DNA of 64,000 nucleotides from Bradyrhizobium septentrionale (GTDB taxonomy: Bacteria; Pseudomonadota; Alphaproteobacteria; Rhizobiales; Xanthobacteraceae): NCBI RefSeq assembly GCF_011516645.4, contig NZ_CP088285.1, positions 744,001 through 808,000 on the forward strand. The letters are read 5' to 3'. The position numbers and the translations under genes are program-made. This document shows, in pieces, positions 18,961-28,062 of this stretch (the first letter of the stretch is position 1; each line of letters starts with the position of its first letter). Under the pieces are notes generated by a model that did no database searches, was not told where the DNA came from, and saw only the letters and a list, made by a program, of their open reading frames with translations.

Positions 18961-19117
18961 TCCCTGGCCGGCTCGCGCCAAATATTCCAATCCTTTAGTG
19001 TCCGTGTCGTACATGGCCGCCCGGGGCGCGGTCCCTTCGCCTGGCACAATGCTTGCTGTGGATCATTCACTGGCTGGGACGAGGGAAGCGACGACCAGAC
19101 GTGGGAGATATGTCACG

Positions 19118-20083
19118 ATGAGTGCAACACCTTTGATCGATGATGTCATTCCGCGCGGCAACGTTGTGAAACGCGCAGCGCGCATCGGTGCCGAAATCAA
19201 AGATCTGAGGCTCACGGGCGATTTGCCGACCCAGATCATCGCTGCGATCAGTGGCCTGTTACTCGAGCACAAGGTGATCTTCTTCCGTAACCAGAGCCAC
19301 CTTGATGATGCTGGGCAGGAGCGCTTTGCAGCTCGGTTCGGAAAGCTGGTACCGCACCCGATGCTCGGTGCTGCCAACGGAACTGCGTCGCTCCTTGAGC
19401 TCGACTCCACCCGCGGCGGAGGTCGCGCTGACATATGGCACGCAGATGGGACCTTTGCCGACGCATATCCGAAGATTCTGGTTCTACGAGCCGTTGTAAT
19501 CCCATCGTTCGGCGGCGATACGCTGTGGTCGAATACAGCAGCCGCGTATCTCGATCTGCCGCCTCCGCTACAACGGCTTGCCGACGGCCTCTGGGCCGTT
19601 CACAGCAACCTCTTCGATTACGCCGGAATGGCCCGTGTCCGCGAAGTCGACAAGAAGCATTTTGACGATGTCTTCACCAGAACCATCTTTGAGACCGAGC
19701 ATCCTCTCGTCCGCGTCCACCCCGAGACCAGTGAACGCACGCTATTGCTCGGCGCGTTGGTACAGCGGTTTGTCGACATTCCCAAATATGACGGTCAGAA
19801 ACTGTTCGATTTATTCCAATATCATATCACTGCAGCCGAGAACACCGTGCGTTGGAACTGGACGGAGGGCGACGTCGCGATATGGGACAACCGCGCAACG
19901 TTGCACTACGCGGTCAACGATTATGGCGATCATCATCGCGTCATGCGCCGGGCCACGATCGATGGCGACGTGCCCGTAAGCGTCGACGGCCGGCGCAGCA
20001 TAACGCGGCTCAAGATCAGCAAGCAGCCGCCCTCGATACCGCCCATCATACTCCAAGCTGGACAATCGAGCGAGCCTGGCTGA
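19118..20083 (+). CDS. Taurine-dioxygenase-like Fe(II)/2-oxoglutarate oxygenase
   Basis: Predicted cytosolic non-heme iron oxygenase of 321 residues in the TauD/TfdA family, which uses O2 and 2-oxoglutarate to hydroxylate or cleave a small substrate. The iron ligands are visible as HAD in IWHADGTF (near residue 110) and the distal His in ATLHYAVNDY; the 2-oxoglutarate-binding Arg is in HRVMRRAT. I chose ATG 19118 (MSATPLIDD), preceded by GGGAG at 19103-19107. The upstream part of the frame belongs to the IS630 remnant. It converges on the ligase operon at 20764-27612. TauD-like enzymes often hydroxylate amino acids in small-molecule pathways, so it may tailor the product of those ligases; the true substrate is unknown. 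Confidence 0.87.
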   Translation: MSATPLIDDVIPRGNVVKRAARIGAEIKDLRLTGDLPTQIIAAISGLLLEHKVIFFRNQSHLDDAGQERFAARFGKLVPHPMLGAANGTASLLELDSTRGGGRADIWHADGTFADAYPKILVLRAVVIPSFGGDTLWSNTAAAYLDLPPPLQRLADGLWAVHSNLFDYAGMARVREVDKKHFDDVFTRTIFETEHPLVRVHPETSERTLLLGALVQRFVDIPKYDGQKLFDLFQYHITAAENTVRWNWTEGDVAIWDNRATLHYAVNDYGDHHRVMRRATIDGDVPVSVDGRRSITRLKISKQPPSIPPIILQAGQSSEPG

Positions 20084-20763
20084 ACGGAGCTGTTCCCGCT
20101 GAGTCCCACTGGTTGACTGCTCCCGCTGAATTCGTCTGAGGTCCAGCGCACGCGCCCCATACGTCGTTGTTCCAAGAGTAGTCACCGTGAAAAGTTGCCG
20201 TATGGATCGCTCGAGCTCCAAATCGGAGCCTCTGTCGATACAGTTGGAGCAGATGATGACCCGACTTACACCATTGCGTCGATGACGCACGTGTTGTGTC
20301 GGCGACCTTTGCAGCCGACCCGCTTGCGCGTCAGCTCAATCGTCGCTTTCATCTCCGCATGGTTTGTTCTGGTGGCGCTCACGGCCTGCTTGAATAGATT
20401 TTTGTCCTCCTCTCTGCCGGCGTACTCCGTTCGAATTCCTGGCGAGCCAGCACCGCTTATCCAACTGAAGACCATAAAGCTCTCGCCGGTAGCCTATTTG
20501 CCGAGCGGACATCCCAGATTCGCGACGTTCGGTTATAGGCAGCATCGACCTCTTGAGCCGAGGTTCGAATGGTAAGAAGGTTCGCTTTCGAGGAGCTGAC
20601 GAACTCGAACAGAATGGCCGATCGAACAGCCGGAAACGTGCGGTTGGTGATGCCGATCGCCGATACGCTCGGGCCAGCGGGCTTGCAAGGCGCTTGTGCA
20701 TCCTGACCAAGGATCCGAGGTCAAGCCGACATCACGAACCATTGGAGCAGCATGGAGCTTACG
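20084..20763. other. Convergent intergenic region
   Basis: It separates the oxygenase gene from the converging glutamine-synthetase-like gene. I found no recognisable gene, RNA or strong terminator hairpin here. Confidence 0.4.
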
Positions 20764-22094
20764 CTAGGTGATCTCGAAGTACCGCTGACGTTCAAAGTCG
20801 GTAACACGATGTTGAACGGATTCCCATTCTCAACGGCGCGAGCAAGAAAAGGCTTCAACAAACCTGTCTCCAAAGACATCCCTGGCGACTGGAGACCGTG
20901 CAAGTCGGTATGTCGCCTCTGATAAGCTTTGCGGAAGTCTAGCGGAAGTATGGCAGGTCTTCTCGCTTGCATCACCGACGATCGAAGCCGGCAATGCAGC
21001 ATCTTCTTCGATTCCCAGAATGCCTGAACCGATCGCGCACGGAGCGCGAGATATGGGTTCATGTCCGCGCCTGTCAGCCTGTACTCTAGGCGATGAGCAG
21101 ACGGGTCTCCCGGAATGACCCGTACCGCACAGGAACGGTTGTCAACTCCCCAGCTTGGACAGGTTGGAGCCCAGCAGCCGGGCACCAACCGCTTGTAGCT
21201 ATTGAAGTTCGGCGCGGCGAGCACACAGAAATCACTCATGTATTTCAGCTGTCCGCCAATGAATTGACTCATCTGTTTTGAGATACCGCGGAACCTGTCG
21301 CGGTCGTAGAACGCATTGTCACCGTCGGACGCAACTGAGATGTGAATATGTCCGGACTGGCCGGGCCATTTCTCAGAAACCTTGGCCATGAAAGTGGCCA
21401 TCATGCCCCGCGTTTGCGCCCACGCTTTTATCATCGATTTGAGTACGATTGCTCGATCCGCGGCCTCCAGCGCATCACAATCATGAAGTGACGCTTCAAT
21501 GACGCCAGGCCCCGTTTCAAAGTGCAGCCCGATAAGAGGTATTCTGGCCTTGTCACAAAGCACCAAGATCTCACCGAACAGCTCCTGGTGTGCGACAGAG
21601 CGCGCAATCGAGTAACCGAATGGACCACGCGTTAACGGAACCCATTTGTCAAAGGGCTTCTCTTCTATCGTGTCTGCGTTCTCCTTGAACAGCATAAATT
21701 CAAACTCGAACCCGGCAGCGCAGCTGTATCCATGGTTAGCAGCCCTTCGAAGGACCTTGCGCAGAACGCCACGCGGGCAAATACCCTCATGCGCGCCCGT
21801 AAACTCGGCGAGGTAGAGGCGTTGATCCCCGACATAAGACACAGCACGTCCGGTGCTTGACAGTATACGCAGATCGGCGTCTCCGAACGCCGACAGAGGC
21901 TTCTGCGTGAAGCCGGCTGGTATCACTCGGTCCGAACAATCCCAGGCGAGCACCGCTTCAGAGAACTTGATGACTCCGTCTCGATCCGAGACATCTTCCT
22001 GTAAGATGTGTTTGCCCCGCAGGACGCCATCAAAATCACTCACACCGATCATTGTCGCGTGGGTTGGATTCACCCCAATAGCATCGGTTAACAT
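20764..22094 (-). pseudogene. Glutamine-synthetase-like ligase with C-terminal frameshifts
   Basis: Members of this GS-like family ATP-dependently join glutamate, or another acid, to an amine. Family blocks are present: FEFEFM (residue 150 region), LHFETGPGVIEAS, GHIHIS (metal-ligand His), NSYKRL, and RLEYRLTGADMNPYLAL. After NPYLALRA the frame shifts near 21036. The next frame restores the expected tail (GILGIEEDAALPASIVGDA, then LPQSLSEA and FGDRFVEAF), and a second shift near 20832 restores a WE...DFERQRYFEIT ending at TAG 20764. The ancestral protein of about 450 residues was a gamma-glutamyl or other amide-forming ligase rather than housekeeping GS. The ATG at 22094 overlaps the stop of the ATP-grasp gene. 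Confidence 0.82.
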
Positions 22095-23380
22095 CAGTTG
22101 CGATCCTGCGTCATCAAATCAAACACGTGGTCCATCCGCATCGCTCGCAACTTGCGATAATCATCCTCAAGCTGATTCAATTCGTTATTCACCAGATAAA
22201 CAATTCCCGGTGTCGATGCTAAGTCGACCGTCGGAACCAGGTTTTGGCCTATCGGAACGAAAGCAATGGCATCAGCGAAGCTCGGGAGCTTGCGAATCGT
22301 TTCCAGACCCGAATAGCCGCTAACAACACCGGCCGTGTCGGAAATCAGCGAGACGCACAGTGCATGAGCCTGCCGTTTGTAAGCCCCACGCCGCCTCATA
22401 TACGCAGCAAAGCCTTGGGGATCTGCGTAGCGCCACGCCGTCAGCGCCATATGGTTATGACCCAACGCCATTGTTCGTGCTTTTGCCGACATGGTTCCTT
22501 GAAGCCTCGCTCCGAAGTCCACCAAAACCGGTCCCCGATGGTCGACGATGATCTCGGCATGAGCAGGTCCGTCGACAATCTGAAGCGCCTGCAAAGCGCG
22601 CACCAAGTAGTCGGACAGTTTATGAACAATCGGTTCCCTGCCCCCCAGCAACCGCTCCACCGAGCAAACCGACGACGCCCCCTCAATAGGAACGGTGTCA
22701 TAGGTCCAGGCCTCGGTAACGAAGGCTTCGCCGTCGATCGAGACCGCATTTACGGTGTACTGCTGGCCGTTTATCTTCTCCTGTCCAAGCGCAAAATGAT
22801 TGAACGCTCCTGTACGGTTCGTCTTCCCGACAATTGCGCCTACAGCTCTCCGAATATCGGCGTCAGTCGAGCAAAAGAACACATCCTCGGTACCCGTACT
22901 GTTCAGAGGCTTGACCACGATTTCATCGAAATCCGCGCGATGCTTCCAGTTCGTGACCTCTTCAGCATTATTGGACACGACCTGCCTGATCGATCGCACG
23001 CCTGCAGCGCCCAGCGCGTCAGACAAACGCGCCTTGTCACGTCGGGCGGCTGACAGCGCCGTCCCATTTGAAGGTAACCCTAGCCGCTCCGACAGCGAGT
23101 CGGCGAGCTCAACACCGGTTTCGCACCCCGCGATAACAAACTCCAGCTTCCTGCCGCGGAGGACCTGAGCATGAAATTCAACGATCTCCTCATTAGACAT
23201 TTGCTCGGGCGGACGAATGACTTCATCATACAGATCTGCATTGAAATGCGGTTGAAAGATCGCAGGAATTTGCGCAGCAGACATCACGTGCACCGTTCCA
23301 ATTTCATAACGCTCAAACTCCTCCGGTAGGTATCGACCGGTCGAGTATGCGTCCACGATTACGCAACTGCGTTCCTTCAT
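22094..23380 (-). CDS. ATP-grasp amino-acid ligase-like enzyme
   Basis: Intact cytosolic protein of 428 residues from ATG 23380, which overlaps the stop of the exporter gene (ATGA). It has an N-terminal Rossmann-like part (SCVIVDAYSTGRYLPEEF) and an ATP-grasp core with FDEIVVKPLNSTGTEDVFFC near residue 150. The metal-binding strand reads HAEIIVDHRGPVLVDFGARLQG near 290. This pattern is typical of carboxylate-amine ligases that make dipeptides or amidated amino acids in natural-product clusters. It is translationally coupled to an exporter upstream and a GS-like ligase downstream. The substrate cannot be read from sequence. Confidence 0.85.
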   Translation of the reverse strand: MKERSCVIVDAYSTGRYLPEEFERYEIGTVHVMSAAQIPAIFQPHFNADLYDEVIRPPEQMSNEEIVEFHAQVLRGRKLEFVIAGCETGVELADSLSERLGLPSNGTALSAARRDKARLSDALGAAGVRSIRQVVSNNAEEVTNWKHRADFDEIVVKPLNSTGTEDVFFCSTDADIRRAVGAIVGKTNRTGAFNHFALGQEKINGQQYTVNAVSIDGEAFVTEAWTYDTVPIEGASSVCSVERLLGGREPIVHKLSDYLVRALQALQIVDGPAHAEIIVDHRGPVLVDFGARLQGTMSAKARTMALGHNHMALTAWRYADPQGFAAYMRRRGAYKRQAHALCVSLISDTAGVVSGYSGLETIRKLPSFADAIAFVPIGQNLVPTVDLASTPGIVYLVNNELNQLEDDYRKLRAMRMDHVFDLMTQDRN

Positions 23381-24336
23381 GCGGATCTCCGATACTGCAA
23401 GTAGATGTTGCCCGAGGCGACAGCCGTAATGAGAACATTTCCAACGAACGTATGTGAGGAAGGCACGATGCGAGAATCGAAGTACTGGAACAGAAAGGTG
23501 ATGATAGGAGCCGTGGACAGGACCATGTTGACTGTGAAGGGCTCTACGCGGCGAATGCCCGCTTGGATCAAGAGCAAAGGAACGATGATCGTCGACAGCC
23601 CAATCGTTGCGATTGCAAGCCAATGCTGCGAGATCTCAAGCACGAGAGAGGAATAGTCAACCAGTCCCAGCAGCAGCAGAATGGTTGCGTTAAACCGATG
23701 GGCCAGCACTTGCCGTACAGAAAACCCACGGTCGAAGAGCAACTTGACGAGAATATTTGTGAGGGCCAGCGATAGACCGGCCACGATTGCCAAGACGATG
23801 CCAAAGGACGATCGAGTCCCCCACTCCATGCCCGCGTTGCCGCTAGCCGAGATCCAAATCATGTAGCATCCAATCGCCGCGATCGTAACGCTCACGACAA
23901 CATCGGATGCTGGAGGGACGCCCTGTCGCCTGATCAGTGCATTTAACCACACTGTTGCTGTGGGCCCTAACGCCACCATGAACGCGACGACGATCGCCGG
24001 TTCTGCATATTTGAGACCGATGAACAAGCCGATCCAGCTTATCGCGGTCACGACATTGAGCGAGACAAGAACCAGGAGCGAGCGCTTCGTCAGCCGCGCC
24101 TCGCCTCCCTCGTGGCGAGCTAGGAGATTGAACATTAGACAAACCGCAGCAAAGGACAGCAGCAGAGCGACGAACACGTCTGCCTGCTGAAAATACGACG
24201 CGGCATAAACCTCCCCTGCGGCGCTCACGACGACATAAAGCGCCACAAAGAGGTACGCATACGACGGAGGCCGCCTGATTGACGCATGCGCGCGGGCACG
24301 GCGAGGTCTATGATGGCATTGGGTGAAGGGTGAAGG

Positions 24337-26010
24337 TCAGGCGGCCTGCTGATTGGCTGGCTTGTCGGCCTGGCGCAGGAGCTTCCATTCCCAGGGCAAG
24401 AGCTCGTGCAGACGCGATGCGGGATGATCGGCGATACGGGCCAGGACGTCGGCGAGCCAGGCCTTGGGATCGACGTCGTTGAGGCGACAGGTCGTGATCA
24501 TCGTCAGCATGATGGCGGCACGGTCGGCGCCGCGTTGGCTGCCGGCGAAGGTCCAGTTGCGCCTTCCCAAGGCGATGCCTCTCAATGCGCGCTCAGCGCA
24601 ATTGTTGGTCAAGCAGATCCTGCCGTCGTCGAGGAAGCGGGCGAAGCCGTCCCAGCGCCTGAGCATGTAGTTAATCGGCTTCAGGACCTCGGAGGAACGC
24701 GAGAGGGTTTCGCGCTCGCGGAGCAGCCAGGCATGCATGTCCTCGAGAAGTGACTTACTCTGTTCCTGGCGAGCGGCACGCCGCTCGCCGGCACCGCGGC
24801 CGTTGATGGCGCGCTCGATCTCGAACAACGTATCGAGGCGTCTGACAGCCTCCAGCGCGATCGGGGAGACCGGTTTGCCTTTCTTGCCTTCCCGAGCATT
24901 TTTCTCGATATCAGCCAGCTCGAAGAAGCCCCGCCGCGCATGGGCCACGCAAAACGCCGGCGTAATCGGCAGCGCCTTCTTCTGCGGGTCGAACAGCGGC
25001 TCGAAGCCGCTGTAGCAATCCGCCTGCAAGATGCCGGCGAAGGCGGCCAGATGTCTCTGTGGATGCTCGCCTCGTCGGTCGCTCGAGGCGTAATAGACCG
25101 CTGCCGGCGGCGCAGGCCCGGCGAACGGCCGGTCATCCCGCACATAAGTCCAGATCCGCCCGGTCGTGCACTTGCCCTTCGCCAGAATACGGATGGTGGT
25201 GTCGTCGCCATGAAGGCGCTCGGCAGCGAGCACGTGGCGTTCGATCAAGTGGAAGAGCGGCATGACGGCGAAGGTCCCGTGGCCGACCTGGTCGGCCAGC
25301 GTCGACAACGGCAGGTCGATCCCCTCGGCCTTAAAGCGCGCACTCTGGCGGTTGAGCGGGATATGCATGCCGAACTTGTCGAACAGGATCGTCGCCAGCA
25401 ATTGTGGGCCGATGAAGCCGCGCGGCGTGGCATGGAACGGCGCGGGCGGCTGGCTGATCTTCTCGCAATCGCGGCAGGTGAACTTCTCGCGTACCGTCTC
25501 GATCAGCTTGAAGCGGCGCGGGATCTCCTCCAGCGTCTTGGTCACATCCTCACCGATCTTCGCCAGCCGCGATCCACCGCAGCAGGCGCAGGTCGTTGGA
25601 GTCTCAATGACGACGCGCTCGCGTTCGATATCGTCAGGCCATGGCTTGCGCACCGGCCGCTTGCGCATGAAGGGGCGGACGTTCTGCGTCTTCGCCGCTG
25701 CGGCCTGTGCGGCAAGCTCATCCTCGCTCGCCGTGGTGACGAGTTCTTCGAGCTCCAACTCCAACTGCTCGAGCAGCCGTGCCGAGCGCTCGGATCGCTG
25801 CCCGTGCAGTTCGCGTTTCAGCTTCTCGATGCGCAACTCGAGATGAGCGATCAGCGCCTCGGTATCCGACAGTTTCGCCTGCGCATTCGCGGCTTGCGCC
25901 TGCCAGTTGGCGGCCTTCGCCTCGGCTTTCTGTCGCGCCTCACGCTCGGCCTGCAGCGCCGCCAGGGCACTGACAAGGTCCGATGGAAGATCATCCGGCT
26001 TCGATATCAT
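24337..26010 (-). CDS. tnpC: IS66 TnpC transposase, copy 2
   Basis: DDE transposase of 557 residues almost identical to the copy at 9787-11439, with a slightly longer N-terminal coiled coil (REARQKAEAKAANWQAQAAN). The catalytic region (HGDDTTIRIL, LQADCYSGFEPLF) and C-terminal TNNCAERALRGIALGRRNWTF are intact. Confidence 0.93.
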   Translation of the reverse strand: MISKPDDLPSDLVSALAALQAEREARQKAEAKAANWQAQAANAQAKLSDTEALIAHLELRIEKLKRELHGQRSERSARLLEQLELELEELVTTASEDELAAQAAAAKTQNVRPFMRKRPVRKPWPDDIERERVVIETPTTCACCGGSRLAKIGEDVTKTLEEIPRRFKLIETVREKFTCRDCEKISQPPAPFHATPRGFIGPQLLATILFDKFGMHIPLNRQSARFKAEGIDLPLSTLADQVGHGTFAVMPLFHLIERHVLAAERLHGDDTTIRILAKGKCTTGRIWTYVRDDRPFAGPAPPAAVYYASSDRRGEHPQRHLAAFAGILQADCYSGFEPLFDPQKKALPITPAFCVAHARRGFFELADIEKNAREGKKGKPVSPIALEAVRRLDTLFEIERAINGRGAGERRAARQEQSKSLLEDMHAWLLRERETLSRSSEVLKPINYMLRRWDGFARFLDDGRICLTNNCAERALRGIALGRRNWTFAGSQRGADRAAIMLTMITTCRLNDVDPKAWLADVLARIADHPASRLHELLPWEWKLLRQADKPANQQAA

Positions 26011-26056
26011 GGAGCCATTGAATCAGATCGAGCAGCAGATTCAAACCGTAAAACGA

Positions 26057-26404
26057 CTATCCGACCCGCGTCGGACGCTGGGTTTCTTGAGGGTTGCGCC
26101 AATCGATCCCGGACAACAGATAGCTCAACTGCGCCGGAGAGATCGTTACCGATTCACCAGCAACCGATGGCCAGATGAACCTGCCTCTCTCGAGTCTTTT
26201 GGTGAACAAGCAGGCGCCCTGGCCATCGTGCCAAATGACCTTCAATAGATCACCGCGTTTGCCCCGGAAGCAGAAAAGACCGCCGCCCATGGCGTCGCGC
26301 TTGAGCACTTCCTGCACGCGCAGAGCCAGGCTCGGAAAGCCGCACCGCATGTCGGTATGGCCCGTCGCCAGCCACACCCGCACGCCCGTCGGGATCGGGA
26401 TCAT
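26057..26404 (-). CDS. tnpB: IS66 TnpB, copy 2
   Basis: TnpB of 115 residues. It shares its last 60 or so residues exactly with copy 1 ([20 protein letters not shown] onward), while the first half (LFCFRGKRGDLLKV against [14 protein letters not shown]) is only related. This marks a recombination junction within the element. Confidence 0.9.
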   Translation of the reverse strand: MIPIPTGVRVWLATGHTDMRCGFPSLALRVQEVLKRDAMGGGLFCFRGKRGDLLKVIWHDGQGACLFTKRLERGRFIWPSVAGESVTISPAQLSYLLSGIDWRNPQETQRPTRVG

Positions 26405-26796
26405 CGGCGCGCCAGGCCCCGAGCAATTCGAACGACCGCCTCGATATCCGCACCGGGGCCGAAGACCACGCGCAGCCCCTGAGGGCTCACGATTTCGATC
26501 TGACCTGTCTCGACAGCTTCCGTCGTTGGCGGCGTACTTGCCGCAACTATCGCAGGGACGAATGTCGGGCCGATCGAATCCTCTTCGGCCGGATCATGAC
26601 AGGTCCAAGCCTTGCGCCAGCTCAGCAGAAGCTGACGTGATATCCCATACCGGCGAGCCGTCGCCGACACCAGTCGTGGCCCCGAGAAGCTCTCCTCTAC
26701 GATTCTGAGCTTCTCCGCACGCGTCCAGCGTCGCCGCCGACCGGTCTCCACCAAATCCATGCGGCTCAGCACCGCACTGTCCTTATGTCCGTCCAT
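26401..26796 (-). CDS. tnpA: IS66 TnpA, copy 2
   Basis: TnpA of 131 residues with GRRRRWTRAEKLRIVEESF and a helix-turn-helix (LVSATARRYGISRQLLLSWRK). It belongs to a different TnpA subgroup from the one in copy 1. ATG at 26760 (MDLVETG) is an alternative start. Confidence 0.87.
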   Translation of the reverse strand: MDGHKDSAVLSRMDLVETGRRRRWTRAEKLRIVEESFSGPRLVSATARRYGISRQLLLSWRKAWTCHDPAEEDSIGPTFVPAIVAASTPPTTEAVETGQIEIVSPQGLRVVFGPGADIEAVVRIARGLARR

Positions 26797-27018
26797 AAGG
26801 ACAGTCAGCTACAGATCGGAAAAACTCGCAAGACGGCCGCCCTCGGACGGATACACAAAGAGAACTCCTAGAGCGAAGCGACTTGCCGATCGCCCGCTCT
26901 TGTTCTGCCCATGGAATGCTGCAGCACGCCCCCAGAACCATGCTCGCGCATCAGTCCCGAGCGCCTCTCCTTTCGACCTTAACGGACCGCGCTTCGATTG
27001 AAATGTCACCATCCGCCT

Positions 27019-27612
27019 CTATTGCTTCTTTGTTTGGCGATAGGCAGCACACGCCGCTCCAAATGCCGCGAACAATTGCTGGCTGAGGAGATCGGTTGCT
27101 ACGTGCCATTCGGGATGCCATTGCACTCCGATTTGCATTGTCGGCGCGCCAATGACTGAAGCTGCCTCGACCAGGCCGTCAGGCGCCCACGCCTCGCGCT
27201 TTAGCGCGGCGGCAAGTGTCTCTATGCCTTGATTGTGCAGGGAGTTAACTTGCGCTGCGACGGCGCGCGCGATCGGAAACAGCGCACCGTCAGAACATAT
27301 TCTCACGCTGTGTGCGGCATCGTACTGGCGGTCCCTTGGACGATCTGGTTTCTCGGCATGCATCTGGCCACTCTCGGGCCTCCACGCCGCTAGCGATGGC
27401 CGGAGTGTGCCGCCGAAATAAACGTTGAGTTCCTGAAGTCCACGGCAGATGCCTAGCATCGGCATTCCGAGCGCAGTGGCGTTCTCAATGGCTACCGCAG
27501 AGAGCCTGTCGCGAGGGCGGTCAAGAGTCCCGCCCTCAACATCCTGCTGGTCATCCCCTGTCGACAACAGGATGGTCGGCGTTTCGCCTGCTAGCTCGAT
27601 GCCTGCAGACAA
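27019..27612 (-). CDS. Class I glutamine amidotransferase-like hydrolase (peptidase C26, PuuD type), N-terminus missing
   Basis: The catalytic nucleophile elbow LGICRGLQELNV (Cys in GICRG) and the later QWHPEW (His and Glu of the triad) identify a gamma-glutamyl hydrolase of the PuuD/C26 family, which cleaves gamma-glutamyl amides. Normal members have some 60-70 more residues before the LLSTGDDQ segment, absent here, so the 197-residue product is truncated and may not fold. It is the first gene of the minus-strand operon and ends 6 bases before the exporter start. Pairing a gamma-glutamyl ligase with a gamma-glutamyl hydrolase resembles the logic of the putrescine Puu pathway, where glutamylation protects an amine during processing. 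Confidence 0.78.
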   Translation of the reverse strand: MSAGIELAGETPTILLSTGDDQQDVEGGTLDRPRDRLSAVAIENATALGMPMLGICRGLQELNVYFGGTLRPSLAAWRPESGQMHAEKPDRPRDRQYDAAHSVRICSDGALFPIARAVAAQVNSLHNQGIETLAAALKREAWAPDGLVEAASVIGAPTMQIGVQWHPEWHVATDLLSQQLFAAFGAACAAYRQTKKQ

Positions 27613-27935
27613 GTGAAGTTGGCTGATCCTCTGGCTTCATGCGCGATCCTTGCCGAAACCAGGCCGGAATACCGGGTTTCTGCAGGCGGATCTTCGCGCT
27701 GATCAGTGTGTAGAAGACCTTGAAGCGCTTGAGCAACGAGATTGCCTGACCGCGACGCCGCGCGGTGGTCCTTTATCATTGCGTCGTAGACTCTGACCTG
27801 GAGCATGGGACGGCGTTTCTTGAGCTCCTCCGCTCCTGCCCAAGCTCCATCTCTGGTCGCGAATTCGGTTTTGAACTGACCGTCGACTTCGCGCACGTAA
27901 CCAGAAGCGGGCAGTCGACGAGCGGGTGCGACCAT
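27591..27935 (-). CDS. Small conserved rhizobial protein with altered tail
   Basis: The first 50 residues (GYVREVDGQFKTEFATRDGA, EELKKRRPMLQVRVYDA) resemble a small protein of unknown function common in rhizobia. The remaining 60 residues do not belong to that family and run into the start of the amidotransferase frame, suggesting fusion to foreign sequence at a deletion joint. AGGA precedes the ATG at 27935. Confidence 0.55.
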   Translation of the reverse strand: MVAPARRLPASGYVREVDGQFKTEFATRDGAWAGAEELKKRRPMLQVRVYDAMIKDHRAASRSGNLVAQALQGLLHTDQREDPPAETRYSGLVSARIAHEARGSANFTCLQASS

Positions 27936-28062
27936 TTTGTTCCTTTAGAGGACAATTCGGATCGATGCCCCTGCTTAACCCGAGTCGCCTTGGCCAGCCA
28001 GCAGACTGGTGAGCTCATCTCCTACAAAATCTATCGTGCGATGCGCAGTGTCAGGTTCTGCG

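Larger units (their letters stand above)
24253..26854 (-). mobile_element. IS66-family element, copy 2
   Basis: Complete element of 2602 bp. The left end is GTACGCATACGACGGAGG and the right end, read inward, GTATCCGTCCGAGGGCGG. An exact 8-bp duplication ACAAAGAG flanks it at 24245-24252 and 26855-26862. The gene order is the same as in copy 1. tnpC and the second half of tnpB match copy 1 closely, but tnpA and the first half of tnpB do not. Confidence 0.93.
23377..27012 (-). pseudogene. EamA-family (DMT superfamily) exporter split by IS66
   Basis: Ten-helix drug/metabolite exporter of the EamA type, likely exporting an amino acid or metabolite. The main part (23377-24252) includes NVVTAISWIGLFIGLKYAEP and a second EamA repeat (VEPFTVNMVLSTAPIITFLF). 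The IS66 inserted 18 codons before EVYAASYFQQ. Removing it with one ACAAAGAG copy joins FALGVLFV to ALYVVVSAAG and extends the frame to ATG 27012, giving a hydrophilic N-terminal tail of about 45 residues. A GTG at 24246 could still start a shortened protein lacking the tail, but the native promoter is now 2.6 kb away. It sits between the amidotransferase and ATP-grasp genes in one operon. Confidence 0.84.
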
